Part shown: positions 34,032 through 42,917 of the stretch, one piece after another
How the letters are laid out: the number at the start of each line of letters is the position of its first letter
Numbering within the stretch: position 1 is the first letter of the stretch
Assembly (NCBI RefSeq): GCF_022843985.1
Contig: NZ_JALHMP010000027.1
Span: forward strand, 1-58,211
Source: Phreatobacter sp.
GTDB lineage: Bacteria > Pseudomonadota > Alphaproteobacteria > Rhizobiales > Phreatobacteraceae
Reading direction: 5' to 3'
Length of the DNA stretch: 58,211 nt
Program-made: the position numbers and the translations under genes
The notes under the pieces: generated by a model
Seen by the model: the letters and a program-made list of their open reading frames with translations, nothing else
The model's database searches: none
What the model was told of the DNA's origin: nothing

Positions 34032-35168
34032 ATGGCCTATCTGAGCGGCATTGCCGTCACGGCCTTCGGCAAGCATCCGGGGCGCGGTCCCGTCGCACTG
34101 ATGGAGGAGGCGGCGCTCGCCGCGCTCGCCGATGCCGGCCTGCCGCGTCAGGCCGTCGACGGGTTGATTGCGGGCTATGCCACGACCTATCCGCATCTGA
34201 TGATGGGCACGGTCATGGCCGAGCGGCTTTCTCTCCGGCTGCGCCATGCTCATCAGGCCCAGGTCGGCGGGGCGACGGGCGCGGCGGCCATCATTCTCGC
34301 CCGGCACCTGATCGCCGCCGGAGCCTGCCGTCACGTGCTGGTGGTTGGCGGCGAGAACCGGCTCACGGGTCAGAGCCGCGACGATGCGCTGAAGATCCTT
34401 GCAGGCGTCGGCCATCCCGTCCACGAGGTGCCGCTGGGAGCCTCCATCCCCGCCTATTATGCTCTTGTCGCGGCGCGCTACCTGCATGAGACCGGGGCCA
34501 GCGAGGCCGACCTTGCCGAGCTCGCCGTGCTGATGCGCCGCCATGCGGCGGCCCATCCGGGCGCGCAATTGACAAAGCCGCTGACGGTGGCCGAGGTTCT
34601 CGCCTCGAAACCGATTGCCACGCCGCTGAAATTCCTCGACTGCTGCCCGATCTCCGACGGCGCCGCGGCGGTGATCGTCTCGGCTGAGCCGACGGGCGCG
34701 GCGGCCATCCGCCTCGCCGGCTGGGGCGAGGCCCATACCCACCAGCACGTCTCTGAAATGCCCGACGACCTCGGACTGGGTGCCAAGATCGCCGCCGCCC
34801 AGGCCTTCGCGACGGCCGGGCGCCAGGCGGAGGACATGCGTCTCCTTGGCCTCTACGACAGTTTCACGCCGACCCTCGCCATCTTCCTGGAGGTGCTCGG
34901 CTTTGCGAAGCCCGGCGAGGCGGGCGCCGCGGCGCGCGAGGGCCGCTTCTCGCGCGACGGCGCCCTGCCGCTCAACCTCCATGGCGGGCTGATGTCCTAT
35001 GGCCATCCTGGCGTCGCCGGCTTTCTCGCCCATGTGGTCGAGGTCGTCCGGCAGATGCGCGGCGCCGCGGGGCAGCGGCAGGTGAGAGATGCGCCGCTGG
35101 CCTATTGCCACGCCGATGGCGGGGTTTTCTCCAGCCATGCCGGCTTCGTCCTGGAGCGCGTCGCATGA
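34032..35168 (+). CDS. Thiolase-fold protein (Ltp2/SCP2-like), nucleophilic Cys absent
   Basis: 378 residues with the thiolase fold: GIAVTAFGKHPGRGP, EAALAALADAGL, HQAQVGGATGAAAI, LDCCPISDGAAAVIV, GLMSYGHPGVAG and CHADGGVFSSHAG. The acylated Cys position is Ala81 (GGATG). His325 in GHPG and Cys359 in CHA are present. This matches the lipid-transfer/Ltp2-like group, which pairs with DUF35 proteins and can catalyse retro-aldol cleavage instead of thiolysis. Its neighbour is just such a DUF35 protein with an ATGA overlap. The reaction is inferred. Confidence 0.85.
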   Translation: MAYLSGIAVTAFGKHPGRGPVALMEEAALAALADAGLPRQAVDGLIAGYATTYPHLMMGTVMAERLSLRLRHAHQAQVGGATGAAAIILARHLIAAGACRHVLVVGGENRLTGQSRDDALKILAGVGHPVHEVPLGASIPAYYALVAARYLHETGASEADLAELAVLMRRHAAAHPGAQLTKPLTVAEVLASKPIATPLKFLDCCPISDGAAAVIVSAEPTGAAAIRLAGWGEAHTHQHVSEMPDDLGLGAKIAAAQAFATAGRQAEDMRLLGLYDSFTPTLAIFLEVLGFAKPGEAGAAAREGRFSRDGALPLNLHGGLMSYGHPGVAGFLAHVVEVVRQMRGAAGQRQVRDAPLAYCHADGGVFSSHAGFVLERVA

Positions 35169-35509
35169 GCGGTCCCATGCTGCAATCCTGCCGCACCTGC
35201 CGACATGGCTGGCAGTTCCAGCGTGCGGCCTGCCCCGCCTGTGGCGCGCAGGACATCGTCGCGGCCGAGTCCGGGGGAGGGGGCACGGTCTGGTCGGTGA
35301 CGACGGTGCTGCGCGCCCCGTTGCCCGAACTGGACATGCCCGGCGGCTATGGCATCGCCCTCGTCACGTTGGACGAAGGCCCGCGGATCATGTGCCGGAG
35401 TGCGCCGGGCCTGGCGATCGGCGAGCGGGTGCAGGTTGCCGTGGAGGCTGACGGGATGCCGCGCGCCGTTCCCGCCGGGTCAGAACTTGAAGACGCTGGC
35501 AGCGGCTGA
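35165..35509 (+). CDS. DUF35 / OB-fold zinc-ribbon partner
   Basis: 114 residues. Zinc ribbon CRTCRHGWQFQRAACPACG (four Cys), then an OB-fold with GTVWSVTTVLRAPLPELDMPGGYGIALVTLDEGPRI. The start overlaps the thiolase stop (ATGA). DUF35 proteins bind thiolase-fold enzymes and often are needed for their activity. Its 3' end overlaps the minus-strand DUF1192 gene by 30 bases. Confidence 0.9.
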   Translation: MSGPMLQSCRTCRHGWQFQRAACPACGAQDIVAAESGGGGTVWSVTTVLRAPLPELDMPGGYGIALVTLDEGPRIMCRSAPGLAIGERVQVAVEADGMPRAVPAGSELEDAGSG

Positions 35510-35671
35510 TTTGCTCGCTTCCTTGGCACCCATATCCATCTCCAGACGGGCGATCTCGATCTTCAGCAGGGCGATCCGTTCGGCGAGTTCGTGCACCGAC
35601 AGGGCCGACAGATCCTGTCCCAGCACATGAGCGGGTGGCTTCGGGCGCGGCTTCGGGTCGTCGTCGAACAT
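35480..35671 (-). CDS. DUF1192 small protein
   Basis: 63 residues: MFDDDPKPRPKPPAHVLGQD, then LSALSVHELAERIALLKIEIARLEMDMGAKEASKSAA. The family is a short coiled-coil peptide common in alphaproteobacteria with no known function. ATG 35671 matches family length. Its stop lies inside the convergent DUF35 gene (30-base overlap). Confidence 0.85.
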   Translation of the reverse strand: MFDDDPKPRPKPPAHVLGQDLSALSVHELAERIALLKIEIARLEMDMGAKEASKSAAASVFKF

Positions 35672-35755
35672 CAGGGCCTCCTCCTCGCGGACTGGCATTG
35701 CCTCGCCGGCGAGGCTACACCGTCTCACCCCCCGCTGTCGAAACCGGACGCTCTC

Positions 35756-36754
35756 ATGACCGCTGTTCCCCCGACCATGACTGCCATTGCCATTCCCGTT
35801 CCCGGCGGCCCCGAGGCCCTGGTGCCGGAGACGCGGCCGGTGCCCGTGCCGGCCGCCGGCGAGCTGCTGGTGAGGATCGCCGCGGCCGGCGTCAACCGGC
35901 CCGACGTGCTGCAGCGGGCCGGCGGCTATCCGCCGCCGAAGGGCGCCTCCGACATTCCCGGCCTGGAGTTTTCCGGCGAGGTCGTCGCCTGCGGCGACGG
36001 CGTGACCCGTTTCCAGGCGGGCGACAAGGTCTGTGCACTGGTGACCGGCGGCGGCTATGCCGAATATGCCGTTGTCCACGAGAGCAATGCGCTGCCGGTC
36101 CCGGCCGGTCTGTCGATGGTCGAGGCGGCGGGCATCCCCGAGACCTTCTTCACGGTCTGGTCCAACGTCTTCGACCGCGGCGGTCTGAAATCCGGTGAGA
36201 CCATCCTGATCCATGGCGGTACGTCGGGCATCGGCGTCACCGCGATCCAGCTCGCCAAGGCCTTCGGCGCGACGGTGATCACCACTGCCGGCTCGGACGA
36301 GAAATGCGCCGCCGCCAGAGCGCTTGGCGCCGACCATGCGATCAATTACCGCACGACCGATTTCCCCGCCGCGGTGAACGAGATCACGGCCAAGCGCGGC
36401 GCCCATCTCATCCTCGACATGGTCGGCGGCGACTATGTGCAGAAGAACCTCGACTGCGTCGCGGCCGACGGGCGCATCGTGCAGATCGCTTTCCTGCACG
36501 GCTCGGAGATCAAGGCGGATATCCGCTGGATCATGCTGAAGCGCGTCACTTTCACAGGCTCGACGCTGCGCATCCGCGACATCGCCTTCAAGGCGGCTCT
36601 GGCCGACGCGCTGAAGGCGAAGGTCTGGCCATTGCTGGAGAGCGGCAAGGTCAAGGTGGTGATGGACTCCACCTTTCCGCTGGCTGAAGCCTCCAAGGCC
36701 CATGCCCGGATGGAGGGCAGCACCCATATCGGCAAGATCGTGCTGACGGTGTGA
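35756..36754 (+). CDS. NAD(P)H:quinone oxidoreductase (PIG3/QOR-type)
   Basis: 332 residues of the zinc-free MDR family: MTAIAIPVPGGPEAL, AAAGVNRPDVLQRAGGYPPPKGASDIPGLEFSGEVVA, then the NADPH loop ILIHGGTSGIGVTAIQLAKAFGATVI. No zinc-binding cysteines are present. Members reduce quinones by one electron. Start chosen at ATG 35756 by alignment length. It lies 84 bases from the divergent DUF1192 start. Confidence 0.9.
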   Translation: MTAVPPTMTAIAIPVPGGPEALVPETRPVPVPAAGELLVRIAAAGVNRPDVLQRAGGYPPPKGASDIPGLEFSGEVVACGDGVTRFQAGDKVCALVTGGGYAEYAVVHESNALPVPAGLSMVEAAGIPETFFTVWSNVFDRGGLKSGETILIHGGTSGIGVTAIQLAKAFGATVITTAGSDEKCAAARALGADHAINYRTTDFPAAVNEITAKRGAHLILDMVGGDYVQKNLDCVAADGRIVQIAFLHGSEIKADIRWIMLKRVTFTGSTLRIRDIAFKAALADALKAKVWPLLESGKVKVVMDSTFPLAEASKAHARMEGSTHIGKIVLTV

Positions 36755-36813
36755 GACAGGGCGCCGGGCGCCCGGCGCTGCGACCCAATCTCGCCCCCGG
36801 GGCGCGAGCGCCC

Positions 36814-38238
36814 TTACGCCCCCGCGGGAAGGGCGTAGGGGCTCTTGTCGCGGGCGAGGAAGGTGCCGGCCCCCATGGCGCCGACGACCTTGCCGTCCTC
36901 CACCACGGTCCTGCCCCGGGCGATGGTCATGACCGGCCAGCCGGTGACAGCGAAGCCCTCCCAGGGGGTGTAGTCCGACCCGTGGTGCAGGATCTCCTGG
37001 CGGATCGTCTCCTTGCGGTTCGGATCCCACAGGACGATGTCGGCATCGGCGCCAACGGCGATCGTGCCCTTCTTCGGATAGAGGCCGTAGAGCTTGGCGT
37101 GGTTGGTGGAGGTGAGCGCCACGAATTCGTTCATGGTGATGCGTCCCTTGGCGACGCCCTCCGACCAGAACACCGGCAGGCGCGTCTCGACGCCGGGCAG
37201 GCCGTTCGGCACCCATTTGAACGAGGTGCGGCCCTTGTCGTTGAGCTTGCCGCGCGGGCTGTCGTAGAAGAACGGGCAGTGGTCGGAGGAGAAGGTCTGG
37301 AAGACGCCCTGCTTGATCCCTTCCCAGATGGCCTGCTGGCTGTCGGTATCGCGCGGCGGCGGCGAGCAGACATATTTGGCGCCCGACATGTCCATGTTCA
37401 GGCCCTTCATGTCGTCCTCGGTGAGGGTGATGTATTGCGGGCAGGTCTCGGCATAGACCTTGAGGCCGCGCTGGCGGGCCCAGCGGATCTGTTCCATCGC
37501 CTCGCGCCCCGAGACGTGGACGATCATGATCGGCACGTCGAGCAGTTCGGCATGGCTGATGGCGCGGTGGGTGGCCTCGCGCTCGATCACCTGCGGGCGC
37601 GACGGCCCGTGATAGTAGGGCGCCGTCTTGCCGGCCGCTTCCAGCCGCTCGGTCAGGAACTTGATGTTGTCGTAGCCCTCGGCATGGACCATCACCAGCG
37701 CCTGTTCGCGGCGGGCCACCTCGAAGACCTCGAGCAGCTGCCGATCGGAAAGAACGAGGTCGTCATAGGTCATGAAAACCTTGAACGAGGTGCAGCCGTC
37801 GGCGAAGAGCGCCGGCAGTTCCTGGTTGAGGACGGTCGGCGTCGGGTCGGAGACGACGAGGTGGAAACCGTAGTCGATATAGGCCTTGCCCTCGGCCTTG
37901 CGGTGGTAGTCGCTGACGCAGGCCCGCAGGGATTCCCCCTTCACCTGCATGGCGAAGGGGATGATGGTGGTGTTGCCGCCGGCGGCGGCCGAGCGCGTGC
38001 CGCTCTCGAAGCCGTCGGCCATGGTGATGTCCGGCCCCGAGGGCTGGTCGAGATGGACGTGGCTGTCGATGCCGCCGGGCATGACGAGAAGGCCCGAGGC
38101 GTCGATGGTGCGGGCGGCCTCGTTGATGGTATCGGCGAGCAGGGCCACCTTGCCGTCCTTGATGCCGACGTCGCAGCGGATCGTGTCGGAAGCCGTGACG
38201 ACGGTGCCGCCGCGGATGGCGAGGTCGAGATCGAGCAT
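36814..38238 (-). CDS. hydA: Dihydropyrimidinase/hydantoinase-type amidohydrolase
   Basis: 474 residues, cyclic amidohydrolase fold. Metal ligands: HVH at 60-62 (DSHVHLD), carbamylated Lys153 (GCTSFKVFMTY), His185 (VMVHAEG), His in IVHVSG and Asp in SSDHCPF. It opens cyclic ureides such as dihydropyrimidines, hydantoins or similar compounds. A role in pyrimidine or hydantoin catabolism is inferred from family; no preA, preT or beta-ureidopropionase gene is nearby. A strong CtrA-type box lies 159 bases upstream but is oriented to read away. Confidence 0.9.
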   Translation of the reverse strand: MLDLDLAIRGGTVVTASDTIRCDVGIKDGKVALLADTINEAARTIDASGLLVMPGGIDSHVHLDQPSGPDITMADGFESGTRSAAAGGNTTIIPFAMQVKGESLRACVSDYHRKAEGKAYIDYGFHLVVSDPTPTVLNQELPALFADGCTSFKVFMTYDDLVLSDRQLLEVFEVARREQALVMVHAEGYDNIKFLTERLEAAGKTAPYYHGPSRPQVIEREATHRAISHAELLDVPIMIVHVSGREAMEQIRWARQRGLKVYAETCPQYITLTEDDMKGLNMDMSGAKYVCSPPPRDTDSQQAIWEGIKQGVFQTFSSDHCPFFYDSPRGKLNDKGRTSFKWVPNGLPGVETRLPVFWSEGVAKGRITMNEFVALTSTNHAKLYGLYPKKGTIAVGADADIVLWDPNRKETIRQEILHHGSDYTPWEGFAVTGWPVMTIARGRTVVEDGKVVGAMGAGTFLARDKSPYALPAGA

Positions 38239-38396
38239 GAGGGGTCCCCGGACAGTCTGGAAGGCAGCAGGATGGACTGCCGACGCACCGCATTTTCAGC
38301 CGCCCGTCAAGTCCGAGCCGCCGTACCCCGGTTCACCGCGCCACCTCCCGCCGTCTGTGCTGCACCGCGAAGAATCGGCGCCTGCAACGGACCGGG

Positions 38397-38412
38397 TTAA
38401 CTGGGGGTTAAC
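38397..38412 (+). promoter_or_regulatory. Perfect CtrA box
   Basis: TTAACTGGGGGTTAAC: TTAA, seven bases, TTAAC, an exact match to the CtrA consensus. A GANTC site (38372-38376) lies 21 bases upstream. Downstream is a ~90-base segment ending in a terminator and no open reading frame, so it appears to drive an RNA. Confidence 0.75.
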
Positions 38413-38433
38413 CTTTCTGCTTTAACAAGAAAA

Positions 38434-38527
38434 TCGTTCAGTTCGCTGGACGCGAGTGGCTCCTGTCCACTCTGTTTGACGCCTCCCTGTATTCCACTTC
38501 AAGGCCGCCTTCGGGCGGCCTTTTTTT
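38434..38527 (+). ncRNA. Candidate CtrA-controlled trans-acting small RNA
   Basis: No CDS fits. After the CtrA box the sequence contains hairpin GAGTGG-CTCCTGT-CCACTC (38454-38472), with CTCCT in the loop, then single-stranded GCCTCCCTG (38481-38489), then a rho-independent terminator (38501-38527). CUCC(U/C)-type unpaired motifs are the classical anti-Shine-Dalgarno element of alphaproteobacterial sRNAs. The 5' end is estimated from promoter spacing. No Rfam family is claimed. Confidence 0.55.
38501..38527 (+). terminator. Rho-independent terminator with UUCG tetraloop
   Basis: AAGGCCGCC (38501-38509), TTCG loop, GGCGGCCTT (38514-38522), then a T-run to 38527. Textbook intrinsic terminator with no gene upstream on this strand for 1.7 kb, which is the main evidence for the small RNA. 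Confidence 0.9.
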
Positions 38528-38775
38528 ACGCTGACCGGCCCTGTTTCCGGGCGCCCGCCTGCGCTGCATTTTCAGCCTTGGCACCGCCGCGTTTTCATCG
38601 TCTCATCATCGTCGTCGGATGCTCCCTGTCCCGTTGCGGGACGGATCGGACTGGCACCGGCCTTGCTGAATCAGATCCGAGACCGCATTTCCGCCGCCGT
38701 TTACCTTTCCTTAAGCAAACGCTTTACGCGGCGCGAGGACGGCGGCACACACGGGTTCTGAGGAGTTTTAGCGTG

Positions 38776-39306
38776 ATGTCGCATGAGAGCGTTTCGTCGA
38801 TCGCCGAGCCGACCGTCGCCTTCGGGGCGCGGCTCGCCAGCTCCCCCGCCTTCAAGGAGCTGTTCCGCGACGGGATGGGCCTCGTGGAGGAGACGGCAGC
38901 CTATCTCGATGGTCCCGGACGCGAGGAAAGCCGCGCTCTCGAGCGCGGAGCGGCGCTCGCCTATGCGACCGAGAGCATGCGTCTGACCACCCGCCTGATG
39001 CAACTCGCCTCGTGGCTGCTGCTGCAACGCGCCGTCAACGAGGGTGAACTGACGCAGGAGCAGGCGGCGCAGGAGAAGTCCAAGGTCCGCCTGTCGTCGG
39101 TCGGGGCGCCGACGCCGCTGTCGGTCATCGAGGAACTGCCCGAGGCGCTCGGCCTGCTGATCGGCAAGGCCATGCGGCTGCAGGAGCGGATCGTCCATAT
39201 CGACCGTCTGCTGTTCAACCCGCCGCCAGAAACGGCCGCGGCGCCGATCAACGCCATTTCCAGCCAGATCGATCTCCTGGCGAATGCCTTCGGCGCGCGG
39301 CGCTGA
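38776..39306 (+). CDS. rcdA: RcdA-like DUF1465 protein (CtrA proteolysis adaptor)
   Basis: 176 residues from the ATG (MSHESVSS); the GTG immediately before (38773) is an alternative. The DUF1465 domain spans FGARLASSPAFKELFRDGMGLVEETAAYLDGPGR, TESMRLTTRLMQLASWLLLQRAVNEGELT, and PLSVIEELPEALGLLIGKAMRLQERI. In Caulobacter RcdA links CtrA to ClpXP for degradation. Here it lies downstream of a CtrA-type box and the small RNA, so a feedback arrangement is possible. The assignment is by family; conserved residues known to bind CtrA were not checked. Confidence 0.8.
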   Translation: MSHESVSSIAEPTVAFGARLASSPAFKELFRDGMGLVEETAAYLDGPGREESRALERGAALAYATESMRLTTRLMQLASWLLLQRAVNEGELTQEQAAQEKSKVRLSSVGAPTPLSVIEELPEALGLLIGKAMRLQERIVHIDRLLFNPPPETAAAPINAISSQIDLLANAFGARR

Positions 39307-39434
39307 TCGCGGCCGGCCGCGCTGGATTTCGCGGCCCCACCCGCCTATAAGTCGCGCCGACCTGTAGCCGGCGCTCAGCGCGGCGCGTGAGTGCCTGCGC
39401 CCCTGCACCGGCTGTCCACCGCCGAGAGGGGCAT

Positions 39435-40181
39435 ATGGCCGGCCATTCACAGTTCAAGAACATCATGCACCGCAAGGGCCGCCAGGACGCGGCCCGCTCC
39501 AAGCTGTTCGGCAAGCTGGCGCGCGAGATCACCGTGGCGGCCAAGATGGGCCAGCCGGACCCGGCCATGAACCCGCGCCTGCGCGCCGCGATCCTCGCCG
39601 CCCGCGCCGAGAACATGACCAAGGACACGATCCAGCGCGCCATCAACAAGGCCACCGCCGGCGACGCGGAGAATTACGACGAGATCCGCTATGAGGGCTA
39701 TGGCCCCGGCGGCGTCGCCGTGATCGTCGAGGCTCTGACCGACAACCGCAACCGCACGGCCTCCGAGGTGCGCTCCTACTTCACAAAATCGGGCGGCAAC
39801 CTTGCCGAGACCGGTGCCGTCTCCTTCATGTTCGACCGGGTCGGCAGCATCGAGTTTTCCGCCGACAAGGCCTCGCCCGACGCCATGCTCGAGGCGGCCA
39901 TCGAGGCGGGCGCCGAGGATGTCGTCTCCTCCGAGAACGGCCACGAGATCACCACCGCCGCGGACGCCCTCGCCGAGGTGGCGAAGGCGCTGGAGGCGAA
40001 GTTCGGCGAGCCGAGCAAGACGGCCCTGACATGGAAGCCGCAGACCAATGTCGCCGTCGACGACGAGACCGGCGAGAAACTGCTGCGCTTGATGGACAAT
40101 CTCGACGAGAACGACGACGTGCAGAACGTCTATTCCAACTTCGAGCTCTCCGACGCGCTCATGGCCAGGATGGGCGGGTGA
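39435..40181 (+). CDS. yebC: YebC/PmpR family protein
   Basis: 248 residues, with GAGAGG upstream. [63 protein letters not shown] and a C-terminal [10 protein letters not shown] are hallmark YebC blocks. The family acts on transcription (PmpR) or on translation of polyproline motifs. It precedes ruvC with a permease gene on the opposite strand in between, a common yebC-ruvC neighbourhood. Confidence 0.96.
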   Translation: MAGHSQFKNIMHRKGRQDAARSKLFGKLAREITVAAKMGQPDPAMNPRLRAAILAARAENMTKDTIQRAINKATAGDAENYDEIRYEGYGPGGVAVIVEALTDNRNRTASEVRSYFTKSGGNLAETGAVSFMFDRVGSIEFSADKASPDAMLEAAIEAGAEDVVSSENGHEITTAADALAEVAKALEAKFGEPSKTALTWKPQTNVAVDDETGEKLLRLMDNLDENDDVQNVYSNFELSDALMARMGG

Positions 40182-40230
40182 GGCTTCGGCCGGAATTGTC
40201 CCGGACCGGCGTGCCTGCCGCGCGCCAGCC

Positions 40231-40989
40231 CTAGCGCAGGATCCGGTCGAGCAGCGGCAGGCTCGTCAGCGCGGCGATGGCGATCACCGCGAAGGCGACG
40301 GGCCGGAAGAGGCGCGGGTCGGCCCGTTCGAAGAGCAGAGCGCCGAGGCCAATGCCAACCGCATAGGGCAGGAGGGCCCAGGCCGCGACGCGGAAAACCT
40401 CCGACGTGAAGATGCCGGCGAAGGCCAGGAGGCTCATCGAGAGCAGGGAGGCCGGCACGAAAAAGGCGACGGAGGAGCCGCGGACGCCGGCATTGTGGCT
40501 CGGCCCCGCCAGCCAGAACAGCGACAGCACCATGCCGCCCAGGCTCGCCAGTCCCGAAATGATGCCGGAGACGGTGCCCGTCGCCAGCGTCGCCGGCAGG
40601 CCGGGTGAGCGCTCGATACGACCGGCCGTCAGCAGGATGGTCAGCACCAGCACGATGGACAGCGAGGTGACCCAGCGCACCGGCGTCGGGTCGATGGTGA
40701 CCAGCAGCCAGACGCCGATGGGCAGGCCGACAACGTAGCCGACGAAGAGCGGCCCGATCTCGCCCCAGCGGGCATGACGCCAGGTGGAGCGCAGCATGGC
40801 GAACTGCATCACCGCATCGATGATCGACATGATGCCGATGGCGGCCTTGGGACCGAGATAGGCGCCGGCCACCGGCATGAAGATCATGGCCGAGCCGAAG
40901 CCGGTATAGCCGCGCACGGTGCCGGCGAAGAAGGCGGCGACGAGGACGGCGATCGGCGGGGGAGAGCCGAGGGCGGCGATGAGGTCCAA
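40231..40989 (-). CDS. TauE/SafE-family anion permease
   Basis: 252 residues, eight or so membrane helices. Conserved FFAGTVRGYTGFGSAMIFMPV and the internal repeat TVSGIISGLASLGGMVL mark the TauE/SafE family of sulfite/organosulfonate or taurine-related exporters. The substrate is unknown. It is antisense-oriented relative to yebC and ruvC and lies between them. Confidence 0.88.
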   Translation of the reverse strand: MDLIAALGSPPPIAVLVAAFFAGTVRGYTGFGSAMIFMPVAGAYLGPKAAIGIMSIIDAVMQFAMLRSTWRHARWGEIGPLFVGYVVGLPIGVWLLVTIDPTPVRWVTSLSIVLVLTILLTAGRIERSPGLPATLATGTVSGIISGLASLGGMVLSLFWLAGPSHNAGVRGSSVAFFVPASLLSMSLLAFAGIFTSEVFRVAAWALLPYAVGIGLGALLFERADPRLFRPVAFAVIAIAALTSLPLLDRILR

Positions 40990-41105
40990 GGCAGGGGGCT
41001 TTCGGCGGAGCGTTTCCGGGCTTTTTGTTCCGCTTAGGGGGATTTCCGAGGGACGGGAACTGACGGCCGCGCGGGGCTCTCCTGCAAATGGGCTAGATTG
41101 CCGGC

Positions 41106-41600
41106 ATGAACGGCACGATTCGCATTCTCGGCATCGATCCCGGCCTCCGCCGAACCGGCTGGGGCGTCATTGATGTCACCGGCAACCGCCTCGCCTTCGT
41201 CGCCTGCGGCACGGTGACGTCGGACGACAAGGCCGAGCTCGGGCCGCGTCTCGCCCAGTTGCACCGCGGGATATCCGACGTCCTCGCGGCCTGGTCGCCG
41301 GAGGAGGTGGCGGTCGAGCAGACCTTCGTCAACAAGGATGCCGGGGCAACGCTGAAGCTCGGCCAGGCGCGCGGCATCGCCATGGTGGTGCCAGCGTTGG
41401 CGGGCCTGCCCGTCGCCGAATACGAGCCGAACAAGGTCAAGAAGTCGGTGGTGGGTGCCGGCCACGCCGAGAAGAACCAGATCCACATGATGATCGGCAT
41501 CCTCCTGCCCAAGGCCGATCCCAAGACCATGGACGCGGCGGATGCATTGGCCATCGCCATCACCCATGCGCATCACCGTGGCGGGCCGGGTCGGCGGTGA
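41106..41600 (+). CDS. ruvC: Holliday junction resolvase RuvC
   Basis: 164 residues. [17 protein letters not shown] carries the first catalytic Asp (Asp11), [23 protein letters not shown] the Glu, and the terminal [15 protein letters not shown] two more Asp. RuvC resolves Holliday junctions with RuvAB. ruvA and ruvB do not follow: the next gene is serC. Confidence 0.96.
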   Translation: MNGTIRILGIDPGLRRTGWGVIDVTGNRLAFVACGTVTSDDKAELGPRLAQLHRGISDVLAAWSPEEVAVEQTFVNKDAGATLKLGQARGIAMVVPALAGLPVAEYEPNKVKKSVVGAGHAEKNQIHMMIGILLPKADPKTMDAADALAIAITHAHHRGGPGRR

Positions 41601-41636
41601 GCCCCAGCCCGCCGGTGCGGACCGCGCCCGGACGCT

Positions 41637-41741
41637 GGACGGACTCGATCGTCCTTGACCGCCGGGCCGCATGCGCCTATCCCGGTCGGCGGGACATGCC
41701 CCCCCAACGGGGCACGCCCATCTGTGAGGATGGAGATCCAA
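41637..41741 (+). promoter_or_regulatory. Structured serC leader, candidate serC-motif RNA
   Basis: Between ruvC and serC are GGACG-loop-CGTCC (41637-41654) and a stem TGCCCC-CCCAAC-GGGGCA (41697-41714), followed directly by the SD and the ATG. Two hairpins in front of serC fit the serC RNA motif reported in alphaproteobacteria (Rfam serC). Assignment is from memory of the motif, not from a model search. Confidence 0.45.
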
Positions 41742-42917
41742 ATGTCGACAACCGCCCCGACTGCGCGTCCGCGCGTGAATACCTTTTCGTCCGGCCCTTG
41801 CGCCAAGCGCCCTGGCTGGTCCCTCAAAGCTCTGGCTGACGCGCCCCTCGGGCGGTCGCACCGCGCCAAGATCGGCAAGGCGAAGCTGAAGCTTGCCATC
41901 GACCTGACGCGCGAGGTGCTGCAGGTCCCGGCCAGCTACCGGATCGGCATCGTGCCGGCCTCCGACACCGGCGCGGTCGAGATGGCCATGTGGTCGATGC
42001 TCGGCGTCCGCGGCGTCGACATGGTCTCCTGGGAGAGCTTCGGCGAGGGCTGGGTCACCGACGTGGTCAAGCAGCTGAAGCTTGCCGATGTCCGCACCAT
42101 CACCGCCCCCTATGGCGAGCTGCCGAACCTCAAGACGATCGACACCAAGACCCGTGACGTCGTCTTCACCTGGAACGGCACGACCTCCGGCGTGCGCGTT
42201 CCCAATGCCGACTGGATCGCCGCCGATCGCCAGGGCCTGACCATCTGCGACGCGACCTCGGCGGCCTTCGCCCAGCGTCTGGACTGGGACAAGCTCGATG
42301 TCGTCACCTTCTCCTGGCAGAAGGTGCTCGGCGGCGAGGCGGCCCACGGCATGCTGATCCTGTCGCCCCGTGCGGTCGAGCGGCTGGAGAGCTACAAGCC
42401 GGCCTGGCCGCTGCCCAAGATCTTCCGCATGACCAAGGGCGGCAAGCTCATCGAGGGCATTTTTGAAGGGGAGACCATCAATACGCCCTCGATGCTCTGC
42501 GTCGAGGACTATATCGATGCGCTGAAATGGGCGCAGAAGGTCGGCGGCCTCGACGGTCTGGTGAAGCGCGCGGATGCCAATACCCGGGTCATCGCAAAAT
42601 TCGTGAAAGACAACGACTGGATCGACTTCCTGGCCACCAAGCCGAAGACCCGCTCCAACACCTCGGTGTGCCTCAAGTTCACCGACCCGGCCGTGACGGC
42701 GCTGCCGGCCGATGCTCAGGCGGCCTTTGCCAAGGGCGTGGTGGCGGCGCTGGAGAAGGAGGGGGCCGGCCTCGATCTCGGGCATTACCGCGATGCGCCT
42801 CCCGGCCTCAGGATCTGGTGCGGCGCGACCGTTCAGGCGCGTGATCTCAAGGCGCTGATGCCTTGGATCGCCTATGCCTTCGCCGCCGAGAAGGCGAAAC
42901 TGAAGAAGGCGGCGTAA
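41742..42917 (+). CDS. serC: Phosphoserine aminotransferase SerC
   Basis: 391 residues. Start ATG 41742 with GGAG 6 bases upstream. The class V aminotransferase fold shows [33 protein letters not shown], the PLP lysine region [15 protein letters not shown], and a C-terminal [20 protein letters not shown]. It converts 3-phosphohydroxypyruvate to phosphoserine. The long serA gene follows on the same strand, giving the serine-synthesis pair serC-serA. Confidence 0.95.
   Translation: MSTTAPTARPRVNTFSSGPCAKRPGWSLKALADAPLGRSHRAKIGKAKLKLAIDLTREVLQVPASYRIGIVPASDTGAVEMAMWSMLGVRGVDMVSWESFGEGWVTDVVKQLKLADVRTITAPYGELPNLKTIDTKTRDVVFTWNGTTSGVRVPNADWIAADRQGLTICDATSAAFAQRLDWDKLDVVTFSWQKVLGGEAAHGMLILSPRAVERLESYKPAWPLPKIFRMTKGGKLIEGIFEGETINTPSMLCVEDYIDALKWAQKVGGLDGLVKRADANTRVIAKFVKDNDWIDFLATKPKTRSNTSVCLKFTDPAVTALPADAQAAFAKGVVAALEKEGAGLDLGHYRDAPPGLRIWCGATVQARDLKALMPWIAYAFAAEKAKLKKAA

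Larger units (their letters stand above)
38239..38775. other. Intergenic region with candidate small RNA
   Basis: 537 bases between the minus-strand hydantoinase and the plus-strand rcdA-like gene. It holds a perfect CtrA box, a candidate small RNA with a rho-independent terminator, two GANTC sites (38372-38376 and 38668-38672) and a weak minus-strand CtrA-like site (TTAA-N7-TAAA, 38701-38715) before rcdA. Confidence 0.75.

Noticed and set aside
32847-35138. 763-codon frame antisense to alcohol dehydrogenase and thiolase genes
   Set aside because: Both sense genes have motifs and SDs; antisense frame lacks any domain.
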